A stretch of DNA of 64,000 nt, taken from Phoenix dactylifera (taxonomy: Eukaryota > Streptophyta > Magnoliopsida > Arecales > Arecaceae). This document shows, piece after piece, positions 16,901-27,977 of the stretch. Numbering within the stretch: the first letter of the stretch is position 1; the number at the start of each line of letters is the position of its first letter. Below the pieces are notes generated by a model. The model did not search any database. It saw only the letters and a program-made list of their open reading frames with translations, and was not told the origin of the DNA. Position numbers and translations under genes: made by a program. The DNA is taken from the NCBI RefSeq assembly GCF_009389715.1, contig NC_052394.1:21268899-21332898 (forward strand), in the 5' to 3' direction.

Positions 16901-17549
16901 CAGAGAAACCATCCCCTGCAAACCAATGCACTTCTCACAACATGCCTCAAATTTTAACATGTAAAGAATGAGATCCTCTGTTACAAAGCATTTACTCTAG
17001 CAGCACAATGGCCAGAAGAGGAAGAATTGGTTTTGTCGTGAACTTTGCTGCAAGGGAGCAAAAAGTCTGCTGCTTTGGTTGGTATGCAAATATATGAAAT
17101 AGGTTTCTGGACTACAGCTAGGATTAGAGATAACAATCCCAGAATCATCAGCTCTGCACCTCAATAATTGCACTAGATGTAAGTGGATATGATAAAAAGA
17201 CTATAAGAACTAAATTATTAGTCTTGTGACTTCAGCATACCCTCTTTGAGCTTATCAACTGCATCATACAATGAGATCTTCTGACGTCTCTTGAGCCACT
17301 GCAAGAGAAATCAGAAACACTTAAGAATGGATTTTGGAAGGTTACAACAAAATAAGAGGGCGATCTATTGAGTCTTCCAATAAGTAAAAAAGGAGTGCTC
17401 GATTTGAATAATGGCGGGGGGGAGAGGGGCACAGAACTTACGGTGCCAGCGAAATCGATGGAACGTTTTAGGAGGTATGAGATAAAGATTGTGAAGAAGA
17501 AGATTGTGGCAAAAGCCCAGGTTGGTGTATGCTCAAGGGAGACTGCCAT
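13981..17549 (-). CDS. MLO-like seven-transmembrane protein, 15 exons, 448 aa
   Basis: MLO proteins are plant plasma-membrane, calmodulin-binding seven-helix proteins; some are powdery-mildew susceptibility factors. Exons (minus): 17549-17442, 17298-17241, 17153-16996, 16915-16799, 16683-16623, 16149-16061, 15988-15917, 15810-15722, 15612-15563, 15476-15436, 15355-15182, 14797-14762, 14678-14611, 14392-14332, 14145-13981. All phases close, giving 1,347 bases with one terminal stop. Family marks: start [12 protein letters not shown]; first membrane helix about residues 12-27; [50 protein letters not shown]; the W-Y-x-Y-x-WLSFLPL helix; [53 protein letters not shown] basic amphipathic calmodulin-binding segment lies near residues 405-425 ([18 protein letters not shown], Trp415). 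At 448 aa it is shorter than usual (about 500-570), mainly because the cytoplasmic tail stops about 25 residues after the calmodulin site. The clade is uncertain. Confidence 0.93.
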
Positions 17550-18640
17550 GTCCCTCTGGAAGAACTAGCTCGAGCAGCTGAGGAAGAATGAGGGTGTGCA
17601 TTAATAGCAAGATGGATGGCAATCGATGACGTGGAAGTTATAGGGCTACTAGTGGAGGTTACAACTGGTGGTTTGAAGTAATTCTCAGTTGCTCAAGAAT
17701 TGGTCCAAGGTTCAGTCCTTTCTGCTGGTCAAAATGACAGAACTTTGAGTGTCATTGGCCAGCGTGAGAGAAAAGATCTGGAGAGTGATTTTGTGTCGAA
17801 GCGTCAACGAAGTTAAACCATTTTTCTAGGCTTCCATCTGTGCATGTATGACTAGCCTTAATGCAACAATCCAAAATGTCATAAAAAAAAAATAGGCAAA
17901 AAATATTTTTTGCATTCTTTCATTTTATATAAGTACCTAAAATCTGTCAACAAATAATCGAGGTACGACTAAACACATGCCTATGCGGATCCTTACATAC
18001 TCCATTCGTTTAAATTCTGATATTCTCGTCAGATTAAAAATCCAAATCTATTCAAATCCAATCACAAACATAACGTTTGGCTCGTACTCAGCTCAAATAT
18101 ATATGTGTTGCAGCATTCCCAACTTAGGACCTCATTCAAAAAAAATAGCCAGAAAGTATTATTAGGGTATCTTGATCCTGTATAAATACTCAAAATCTAC
18201 CTAAAAAATAAACAATGTGGGATTAAATATATCCCCGCACATGTCTTCACACTTAACCTCTTCCTTTAGCTCACGGCATACGTAATTCTTAGACTAGTAG
18301 TACTAGAAAATGTTTAGCAAGGGACTACTAGAAGTCCTGTGCCGACTATACATCCAGCCTCAATATTAGCAGCATGAGATTTTGGTGATGGTGGTTAGCT
18401 GGTGTCTATGGAAAGGAAAAAGAAACAATAGTTTTCAGTTTCACAGCGAAGTCAAAGAGTATGGCGTCCAAGAAATGTCTTCTTATTTAGAGATTGGGCA
18501 TTGTTTGCAGCTGACAAGCAAATTGAGGCCATCAACACCCTGTCATCTCTTATTGCTTTTTTTTTTCTAGCTTTATGCAGTTCTCATCGCTTATTCATGT
18601 TGTAATCTGTGACTTCCCTCCCTAGCTATTTTTCTACTCT
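17550..18640. other. 5' flank of the MLO gene, no other gene seen
   Basis: This is the likely promoter and leader of the MLO gene, which reads leftward. I could not fix a TATA box or transcription start with confidence. No other coding or RNA feature was found. Confidence 0.35.
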
Positions 18641-18645
18641 ATATG

Positions 18646-18928
18646 TGTTAGAAAATATAAAATATATAAATAAATCTACCTCATCCTATAAGCTTAAGCT
18701 TTTAGGATAAGTGGTGATTTCAACATGGTATCAGAGCAAAGGTCTTGAGTTCGAATCCTATTTCTGCACTCTTTAACCCTATTATTAAAAAAATTTCACA
18801 TGTTGTGCTCGCCTATTAAGGAAAGTCTAGCCCATATGTGAGGGGGAGTGTTAGAAAATATAAAATATATAAATAAATCTACCTCATCCTATAAGCTTAA
18901 GCTTTTAGGATAAGTGGTGATTTCAACA
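18646..18928 (+). mobile_element. TRIM (miniature LTR retrotransposon), complete, 283 bp
   Basis: Two direct repeats, 18646-18725 and 18849-18928, are each 80 bp and identical at every position. Each starts TGTTAG and ends CAACA, fitting the TG...CA rule. The primer-binding site TGGTATCAGAGC (complement of initiator Met tRNA) begins at the base after the first LTR (18726-18737). A purine tract (GAGGGGGAG, about 18840-18848) precedes the second LTR. The element is flanked by the 5-bp target duplication ATATG at 18641-18645 and 18929-18933. The 123-base interior codes for nothing. This is a non-autonomous terminal-repeat retrotransposon in miniature (SMART class). Identical LTRs imply recent insertion. 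Confidence 0.95.
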
Positions 18929-18940
18929 ATATGCACTCTT

Positions 18941-20390
18941 AAATCTTACCATTAAAAATATAATAGGCTAGGAATTTCTAGCTCTTTTACTCGAAAAAAA
19001 GAGAGCAGCAGCTGAATTACAAATCTTGACAATGTTCGCAAGAAGAAGTCAGATACATCAAGGATTTTTGGTCTATGAGCGAAAATTTTATTCATCAAAA
19101 GAGTTAAGCTTTTTTTTTTTTTTTTGGCAGAAAAAGAGATGCTTCCATCAATTCTTATTTGAAGAGAACAAAACAAACTAACAAGCATGGCGATTTGATC
19201 CAATTCAGACTAAGTAGATGATTAATTTTCTTTCATCCACTAATGCTGTCTTGTTCATGAGTGTATTTACTTTGATGAGAGATCACCTTCCTTTTTATTG
19301 GGCCAAACATCAATTAGCATGAATAATCCTTCTGGTAAGAAGGAAAATAGAACCGCACTAGTCACGGCCATGAGGTCAAGATCACTGATCACCCTTCCAT
19401 CAGAACATATGATTTAACTTTCATGCACTGACGAGTATAAATTATGAAAACTTTACTCACAAGATCCCACTTCTAAAAATACAATACAGTAGCTGAGGAG
19501 AACAAAAGAGGAGAACTTAGACCAAAGAGATGATGTAGCAATTCTATCACATTGACCATGAATGAGTATTACAAGACAGAGAAGAACGCAGAATATACTT
19601 CTTCTTCTTCAAAATAAGAAAGAAGAATGATTGTTATCATTGCTTACATAAAAGATAAGCTCTAGTCTAATGCAGAGGTTACTCTAATAACAGTCTAATT
19701 ATCTCTCTTGTAGTCTATCCTACTCTTTTTTTTTTTTAACGAATATAACCAGTCCCCTCCTTTGCTTTTGTCCAAAGATCAATACTGCTCCAAAGATAAA
19801 AAATAAATAAATAAATCTACTTTAGCATGCAAACAATTTTGCCAAATTATAGTGACCCGGTCAAGGGAGCTGTAAATTCCTCTTCTATCAGGTATCCAAT
19901 TTATCTTTTTCAGAAGAATCAAGGATTCAATTTACCAAAGTATATCAATTATTTTTTGGATTAATCTCTCTCTCTCTCTCTCTCTCTAATATTCCATGGA
20001 GAAGAGTCAAGGCAAAGTCTTTTCAGTTTTCACCTTAAAAGGACATGTGAGGAAGCACGGCTTGGAAGACCGGTCAGAGTCAATAAAAGGATGCTGCGTT
20101 AAAACTCCGGTTGGGACTTGGGAACCGTGTGACTTGGAATCTGAGATTCATACAAAAGGTGTAGGTGGGGGCCAGGGTTTTTGATCTTTCTGGTGTAACT
20201 GCTCTGACATATGATCATGCTAATGCTGCCTTACTTGGCGTACAGGAAAATAATTCTCATGCTCCAAATTCAAATACGAAATATAACACGGCTATGCAGT
20301 CAAAACGTGTAACCCATAATAATATGAGGCTAAATATTTTATTTAATTTTTGAACTCATCTCATACAAAATATAATAAATAAAAATCTAA
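18941..20390. other. No gene recognised; includes (TC)n tract
   Basis: The stretch is AT-rich, with a (TC)11 microsatellite at about 19965-19987 and T runs near 19109-19126 and 19727-19738. The open frames at 19996-20353 show no family resemblance. Confidence 0.45.
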
Positions 20391-20937
20391 TTTTATTATC
20401 CATTACATGCGATCAATGCTGGTTCAGAGTGTCTACATCCAAACATAAGTACCAAACTCATAATCAATAATATTTAAAAAAATCATTAACTACAAATTCA
20501 TAGTCAATTTAATAAACTAAAATTTTTCTACAAAATTATCAAGCTTGCTAGTACAAATTCCAAACCTGAACCATCCTTCGTTCTTATCGACCCTATCCGT
20601 CTGGAGAGAGAAAAATAAAAATAGAGATATATGAGCGATATAGTTTAGCAAGTAAATTTTACTCTACCTTACCAGATCGAGCATAAGTCTTTCTATCTTG
20701 ATGCATCATTTAAGAAAAATAACAGATATTACAGAATAAAGCATTTCATAGTATAGTATATTAAAACAAGCCATAAATCCAATCATGCATGTGTAAATCA
20801 TCCATCTTTCATAACATAATTTCAAGTTTATTTTGTAAATAAATTCGTAAATCATTCTTCACGTCATTTAACCCTATCATGGATCAAAACATTTGATCTG
20901 ATCAGATCAAGTCGAAATTCCACCAGGTAAAAGTATA

Positions 20938-21130
20938 GCTCTGATACCAACTTGATCCGATCGGGAAGAAAATTTTCTTCAATCTGTTCAGCTCGAATCT
21001 CTCAAAAAAAACTAGAAGAAGATGGAGAAATCTTAAAAGTAGGGTTTTAAGTCTCATTTTCTTTCATTGGTGATTCTTTCACACCTCTTAAACTAAAGTA
21101 CATAGTCCCTATTTATAATATTAGTGAGGT
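20938..21130 (-). mobile_element. LTR end with adjacent tRNA-Met primer-binding site
   Basis: On the minus strand a TATA box (TTATAAATAGG, about 21108-21118) is followed by about 150 bases of leader-like sequence. The primer-binding site TGGTATCAGAGC follows at 20949-20938. That order (TATA, R/U5, PBS) is what an LTR retrotransposon shows at the inner border of its 5' LTR. No gag or pol frame is seen downstream (20,900 and below), so the element is truncated or non-autonomous. Confidence 0.5.
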
Positions 21131-21571
21131 CCTCCCTTTACAATTTGGGTTGGATTTCTGTTCTAGTTCAAATAGGACTAGATATTCAAAAATAAATATG
21201 ATTAATAATTTTAAAAAAAATTAAATTTTTTGAGAAAGTAGATCTTAACTTTTACATCAACTCTGCCTTCTGTCACTCCGTCGAATTCTTATCGAATAAA
21301 GAGCTACGCTCGGTCAAAGTCTTATCTAAAAAGGAAGCTTTAGATTTGACTAGCCCCTTTTAGAACCTAAATGATAGAATTTCGGCTTGATTCAACCTCC
21401 TAGGAGGTTGGCCCAAAATTATAGATCTCGAAAAGATACCCAATTTTTTTTTTTAAAAAAAAGATCATCTCAATTGAGCATCATATAAGTAGGTTATGGT
21501 CTCTAGAAATTTGGCATGCGACTCGACTTTCTGATGTGGCAGATCTTGCTTCTGAACCATATCCAGCCCTG

Positions 21572-21770
21572 CTCATAGTAGCCAAAGTAATTCACATCGA
21601 GTTTATGATCCTTCTGAATTTTCATAATGACTAAAGTATACCGCATCGAGTTTGGTGATCCTCTTGGATACTCATAGTGGCCAAAGTGATTCACATTGAG
21701 TTTGGTGATTCTCCTAAATACTTGTAGTAGTCAAAGTAGTCCACGTTGCTCACAGATATTCGGCCTACAA
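21572..21770. repeat. 50-bp tandem repeat, about 3.5 copies
   Basis: Units carrying CATAGTGGCCAAAGTGATTC-like text recur at 21574, 21623, 21673 and 21723, a period of 49-50 bases, with moderate divergence between copies. The repeat sits inside the minus-strand LTR-like segment. The open frame read through it (21503-21694, minus) is an accident of the repeat. Confidence 0.75.
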
Positions 21771-22199
21771 TCACTATAACCCATGATGGGGCCATTTTTG
21801 TGATCGACAAGATATCATAGTTCATATTTACCAACTTTAACCCATTGGCAGAGAGCCATTTTCATTGGATGCTAGCTCCAGGATGTTGATTTTCTCAATT
21901 CAAGAGATCATACATAGTTATCTAAGAGCTTTTACAAAATTATATATCTTTTTCTTAAAACATATACATATATATATATATATATGAAAAATACTAAATA
22001 GCATGATCAAATTTATATTTCATAATAAAGCTATTTTTATTAAAATATTCATAGAATTATTTTTCTTAATAAAATATTATTTTCATAATACATAAGTTGA
22101 TCCATAATTTTAAGAAAAATATGATATTTTTACTCACAAATCATATGCATGAAAAATATAATGATTTGAAAAATAATAAGGAGCATAAGATATATTTAC

Positions 22200-23050
22200 T
22201 TTTTTCACCTTAAACCATCAAACTTCAGTTAAACCTATTTAAAAAATATTAATTTTTGTTCAATGATTTTAATAGAATTAAAATAATAAAGAGGATGGTT
22301 GGTCGGGTGACAGTGTTCAGCGGCTCCAGACAGGTCAGGTCTAAGCTACTCGATCATTAAATCATGGGGTATGGACTTGATCAGGACTAAGGTCGTTTGA
22401 TAGGATTCATCATCAATGGATTCTAGGGACACTTAAGAAGACTGGGGTGATTGATCCAGTAGGCAACATAGGCACCAGGACAGTTTAGGACCTCTTTTTA
22501 GGAATCAACTCGGGTTCATAGATCAGATCGATAAGACTCTATACTAGGATCCATAGGGTTGTTTAGAGAGAGAAACAAAAAGAAGAGAGAAACTAGAGGG
22601 AGAAAGGAGAAAATAAGAGGAGAGAGAACCGTGAGGCTCTCTCTCTCTTCTCCTTCCTAAATGAAGGAGGGTGCTCAATGGCAGTAGCCGCTTGTGGCCG
22701 GCAACCCCCCAATGGTTGATGGCCTATGCGATGCCGGTAGCATGCCACGCCCGACGACGGCTGACCGAAACGAGAGAAAAAGAAGATGAAATAGGGGAAT
22801 CTTGTCCGCGATCAATCCGGTGATTCGCCGGCTGGATACAAGATGGAATGCTGGCTTAAAAACCAAAGAATGAAGAGAAGAAGCTTACCTTGCTTTCAAT
22901 GAGCTCCTCCAGCTGGATCGATGGCGAAAACCCAAATATTTCCCATAGATTACTTAGAGATTTAAGCCTTAATTGGAATAGCTCCCAAGGTTGATGCCAA
23001 AGGAGAGGGAGAGGTCCTCTTATAGATGAAAATTGGCCCAAAGAAGGTAA
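22200..23050 (-). mobile_element. LTR-like repeat copy B, inverted partner of the 2.7-4.2 kb copy
   Basis: Read on the minus strand, a TATA-like CTATAAGAGG near 23,020 is followed by a GC-rich leader, a CT-rich tract and then AACTGTCCTGGTGCC. Next come CACTGTCACCCGACCAACC and a TTTAACTGAAG block with an AAGGTGAAAAAAG donor-like site. The order and spacing parallel copy A on the plus strand. Sequence identity is patchy, so these are old copies of one family. With the PBS-bearing segment at 20.9-21.1 kb this may be one long LTR region. Confidence 0.4.
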
Positions 23051-23299
23051 GATTTGGTTGCCACAGTCCCCTCCTCCCGGCAGAATCGGAGGAAGAAGTG
23101 GACTCCTGTTCGAAGTTCAATCCTTCCTCCAACACGTGCATGGCCGTGTGAGCCCTTGCTCACATGGGCTTGCGGCCCAATCAGTCCTATTCTTCCTCTG
23201 CTAGTGTACGGGCCGTGTGAGCCCTTACTCACATGGGCTTGCAGTCTAATTCATGTGCGAGCCGGTCAATAGATGTGGGCTCCGTTTTTGTATTCAGGT

Positions 23300-25780
23300 A
23301 CTTTGCTTGGCCACTTTATGCGCATGTTTTGGCATTGTCTTTATAAAAAAAGAGAAGCAGCAGCTAGAAGCTTGATTTTCTACTTTCTCATATGGACATC
23401 CTTTTGAGTTTTTTTTGTAGAAATACTTTGCAAATGATTTTATAAAACATTAATTATTTTCGGAAAAAAATTGTTGCTTTGGAAAACACAGAAGCACTTT
23501 TAATGTAATATCCACGAATTATATTGAAAACCTGAGGAAAAAAAAAGGAAAAGTAGGATTCCTTTTTTCGTAAATGAAGTTTTCCTGAGTATTTTATATG
23601 TTAATTTTCTAATAAATAAATAATTATATTTCTCTATATAAATATCTTTTTCGGTTATCTTTTTGCAACCGAACATAGCTTTAAGGACGTGTGCATGGGT
23701 ATGGCAGTACTCGTCCCTGTTTGATTACGTGATATAAGTCAGCCAAGCAAAGAGCAGTAGAAAACGTAGAGATTGTACAGTTCTTAGAGGCACTAGCTAT
23801 CCTGGTTTTTTTTTTTTTCCCCTTTCTTTCCCCTTTTCTTTTCCTTTAAATCCGGTGCTTCTTAGTAATTGCATTTTATGTTGGCTTCTTGAATGGCACA
23901 TATGGGATGCATGTCCTCTGAAAACTTTTGAGGCAGTGTTTAGTTGCATTAACCATCCATTCTTACATTGATAAACGAACAATATCAAAACTTTTCTGGT
24001 GCCCAATATTTTTATGTTGGGTTCTTGAGTGACTGTGACTTACATATGTGATGCATGTGCTCTGAGTTGCATTAACCTTCCTTTTGCATACCGATAAACA
24101 TATGATTATTTGCCTTCCTTTTACTTTCTTTTAAGATGACCATGAGATTTTTGGTTAAATTTTTGTATTGCTATTGTTGTGTTTGCGAACCGAGGCCTCT
24201 ATGCTAGTTTTAACTAGCTTCTGGTGAATAATGATTACATAGCCTCTAAGAAATATTTAAACCAAGCATGGCAAGTAGACTGATTTGAATTGAGATTGAA
24301 TATATAGTGCTCAAGACCTCACCTAACCTGAAAGTTAATAGTTCAGGTTTATTGGCTCTATATAAGTATCTTAGAAATATCTAATGCACAAATGATCTTA
24401 GATCGAACATACTCTTGCACGGATCTTCACATACTGCTATCGCTTAAATCATAGCATCTTCACTAGTCTAAAGATTCAAATCTAACAAAATTCAATTACG
24501 TACACCAAGATCGACCTATGGTTAATCCCAAATGCGTTCATGCTACAACATCCCTTTGTCACATATGGGCCGTGGACCGGTCCACTTTGATATTATTTAT
24601 AACAATATAAGGCTGCAACCAAAAATACTAGATGGAAGATATTATTTGAATTTCTTTAATTTTGTATAAGATCCACCTATATAGATCCCCACATACTCTC
24701 CCATTTAAGTCATAGTATCCCCACTAGACTAAGGGCTTAAATTCAGGATCGGCCCAACCTTTAGGCGACTGAGGTGGTCGCCTAAGACCCCGGCATAAAG
24801 AAAGTCCACCGCACCGCAGGGAAGGCCTTAAAACAAAACAGAAAAGAAAAATGCCCTCTTAGTGAGTTTGCTTTCGGCCTCCAAATGCATTAGGCCGCTC
24901 TTGGGCTTAATCTCAAACATAATCACATCTTAAACACAGTCATATACCATGATTGGATCATGGTCGGCTCTAAAAATGGGTCTACAAATCCAGAGCAAAA
25001 TTGTTTTGCCTTTCAAGCAGGGTCGATTTGTCCTAATTTATCTAGGTTAGGCGGAGAAAAAGGGGTATCCACTCTTTACCCTGTTGCCTCTAGGTGAAAA
25101 GTGGGTTGCAGAAAGTTGCTTGACAGAATAACCTGGAAGAAATTGGTCTATTTAAACATATGCGGCATAAACCGAAACCAAACAGGCTTTCGAATGAGAT
25201 CAAACATTAAAGCAGATCTAAGAAAGCTACTTGTATTTGACTGCAGAATAAATTAGCCTGGAGTAGATGGCTTAACTTACTCCCTACCCATTTTACACTG
25301 GAATAAACTACTCCATCTCATGGTCCTATAGTTCTACTTTGTGTTAGGTGAGAAAAATTGCTCTACCAACTTTAAAAATTATCCACTGTTCCCTTTCAAA
25401 AAAATCTGTCACTTTTTGTTTTGGTCTTTGGTTGGTGAAAGTGGAATAAATGGGTTGAAGGGTCCCTTATTCCCTTTAAACCTCCTTTAATCCCGAAGCA
25501 AGCATAGCCTAAGAGCAGCATCTTGCATATGTTCCTAGATATGATTTATAACACAACACTTTCTGAAACACAGGTCTTGGGCTTGCCAAGTCTTACCACT
25601 CGGGCCTTGTTTGGTTTAGATGCATGCAACCTAAGGTGAGACAACCTGACATATTCGAGGAAGATGAAGAAGGCGGGCTTTGGCGAAGAATAATGTCAAA
25701 TATAGTTAATTGGTTACAATGAAGAACATAGGAAAGATAAAACGAGATCAATAGAAAAGTTTAGGAAATCGTTTAATAGT
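23300..25780. other. No gene recognised
   Basis: AT-rich sequence with repeat-like pieces. One example is a stretch near 24,745-24,800 whose text (GGATCGGCCC, GGCGACTGAGG) looks like the end of a dispersed element. No protein family or RNA gene is visible. Confidence 0.4.
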
Positions 25781-25798
25781 CTAAGCTATCAAAAAATT

Positions 25799-27534
25799 TA
25801 AGAGCTTGAAGGCTTTGAAAATTCTGGATATTCTTTTGAAGCAAGATCTTGGCAGGAAGTTTGACGTGGATAAGGCTGAGGTGCTTGCGTTTGGAATGGA
25901 ATGTAAAGGAGTGATTTTGATTATTACTTTTGCATGATAGTTTGTAGAGAGATACATCTGTATTAACAAAGAGTCGCCACAAGTGCTTGGATAATGTTGA
26001 GAGCATTTGGTTAATGCTTATTCTCAAGGGTGCTATGCAATTTGCCTTTCTCTCAACGGAAAAGGATTCTTTGCCATGCTGAAGACTTTAATTTTATTAG
26101 TTGGTTGCTTGGAGTTTATATGATTCTTACTGAAAAGCATGAGTTAGATATGGGATTTTTTTTCAAAATCTTGCATTCTTATAGAGTGTTTCTTGTTTTT
26201 TTTTTTTTTTGTTGTTGTTGGAAAAATCATTCCTATTCTGAATTCGGATTTTACAGTTTTGGTAGAACATGATAGATAGCATGAAAATGGATTCTATAAG
26301 TTCATTTCTGTACCATGCCTTAATATAAATGAGGTACATTTTGCTATCTATATTTGGGCATAAGTGCATTCTTCTTCTTAGAAAGGCTTTAGATCGAGGT
26401 TTTAAATATCAGCACCAAACCTGAAACTTTTTCCATCTGAATGGTAAGGAATCAGTATCGGAACGAATAATGCTCACCAAAACTAACAGCATCACACAAA
26501 ATTAAAAACTATCAGCACTAACCAATACATCCGACACTGGTATGGATAGGTCAAATGGTACATACCTGTATGAATAGTCTTGGTATCCAAGCAACCATAC
26601 CATCGCCAGTTCTGCATTGGAACTGTACAATACCAATGGTGCTCTTCGTATCCATGTTTATATCGATACAAGTATAGGCAATTTAGGGAACAACCATATC
26701 GGAAGACTCCATGGCCTTGTGTACACTGGCTTGCATGCCATGACAATTAAAGAATTTCCATTTTTTTCTTGCCCTTAGTAGTTTCATACTCTGATGAGAT
26801 TATGATTATATGTTCACCTGACCTTTCTTATGCCTTAGCTAGAAAATCTTTATGAGGAATATATGCTATCGATCCCATTATCCATCGGACAGATGGACTT
26901 TCTCAAATGGCTGTCCATCAAAAAGTCTGTCTCGCATGAAGATCTGCAGTCAATCTTCGAAGTAATCATTTGTACCTTCATCTGAGGCATCCTTATTGGC
27001 AACAGGATAAATTTTGGTCAAATTCTTTTGATACCACTATGTACTATTCCTATGCTCGCCCGCTGTTTTTGGTTGAATGTTTCTTATGCTGAACTAACTT
27101 TCACTTTGACATGTCATTAAAGTTCATGCCTCCCTTCCTACCTTTAGTCATGCATCAGCTGCTATTGCTTAAGCTTGTTGAGAGCAAGTTCCAGATTTCA
27201 TTATTTAGCCCATTGTTGTTTTGTGCTAAACATAGTAGAAGCACTATGTGCTTATTTTAAGTAATCACCAGCGCGCACAACATAATATTTGCCTCCGTTT
27301 TCTTGTGACTAGATGGCCATCTTTGCAATGTACAGGGAAATGTTATTAAACCCAGGTTTGCTTGTCCTGCTTGTAGTTGGGAGACTTGTGCTGCTTTTCC
27401 TCAATGGTAACTTTGCTCGCTACATGTATGTATGCATGCACAGAAGACCCTCCACCAAGGAAGAAGAAACCTGTGTCCAAAAAGAAGATGAAGAGGGAGA
27501 GGCTCGAGCAGGGAATTTCTGCTACAGGAGAGTA
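25799..27534 (+). other. Candidate exons of an unrecognised plus-strand gene
   Basis: Three stretches look like exons. 25,802-25,902 reads LKALKILDILLKQDLG then RKFDVDKAEVLAFGME, with an AG before it and GTAAAG after. 26,841-26,961 reads LENLYEEYMLSIPLSIGQM then DFLKWLSIKKSVSHEDLQSI, preceded by TTAG and followed by GTAATC. 27,442-27,531 reads [20 protein letters not shown] then EQGISATG, preceded by CACAG and followed by GTAAGA. Residue make-up (charged, helical, then a lysine-rich tail) looks protein-like and unlike random translation, but I do not recognise the family. Phases of the second and third pieces do not join directly, so an exon is missing or this is a relic. No start or stop codon can be assigned. 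Confidence 0.33.
26400..26740. repeat. Diverged copy of a 'TACCGG/GGTATGG' dispersed repeat
   Basis: The stretch begins with the phrase GAGGTTTTAAAT and is filled with variants of GGTAT, CGGTAC and CATACC. It belongs to the same loose family as segments near 44,160-44,450, 46,570-46,870, 50,691-50,912 and 58,780-59,220. Confidence 0.4.
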
Positions 27535-27977
27535 AGATTTTTTTTTTTTTTTCATTAATTTCGAGTCTGATTCTTTATTAAAGCTTAGTACATTGAGATT
27601 TCCTTTTTCATTGTGAAACAATGAGGATGATAAGGTGCATTAATTGTATTCTTCTTCATGTTGTTTTCTGTACGCATACCCTTGCCAATGACATTATAAA
27701 AAACTTTAACTACTTGAGCTTCTCAACAAGTTGACATAAAGAAAATTATCTATATAAGAACGAATAAAATGTTCTAGCAGAAGCAGAAAAGTGCATGTTT
27801 GTTGCATTTTCAGTCTATCTTCTTCCTTCTAGGTTGAAGCATTATTTACAACTCTCATACAACCTAAAATGCCAGCCATCCTGTGAAAAAGAGGTGCTCT
27901 GGTAACCCATTTTAGCAAGCATTCTAGGTCACCAATTTGAAGATAAACTAACCCGTTCCATTCGGCCGAGCATTTCA

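Noticed and set aside
18726-18765. Possible tRNA gene (TGGTATCAGAGC with GTTCGAATCC)
   Set aside because: It is the primer-binding site and adjacent sequence of a TRIM; no acceptor stem or cloverleaf.
21572-21770. CRISPR-like array
   Set aside because: Repeats are contiguous 50-bp tandem units without unique spacers, in a plant genome.
24745-24980. GGATCGGCCC...GGTCGGCTC segment as a transposon
   Set aside because: Ends are only weakly inverted and no target duplication is visible, so no boundary could be supported.
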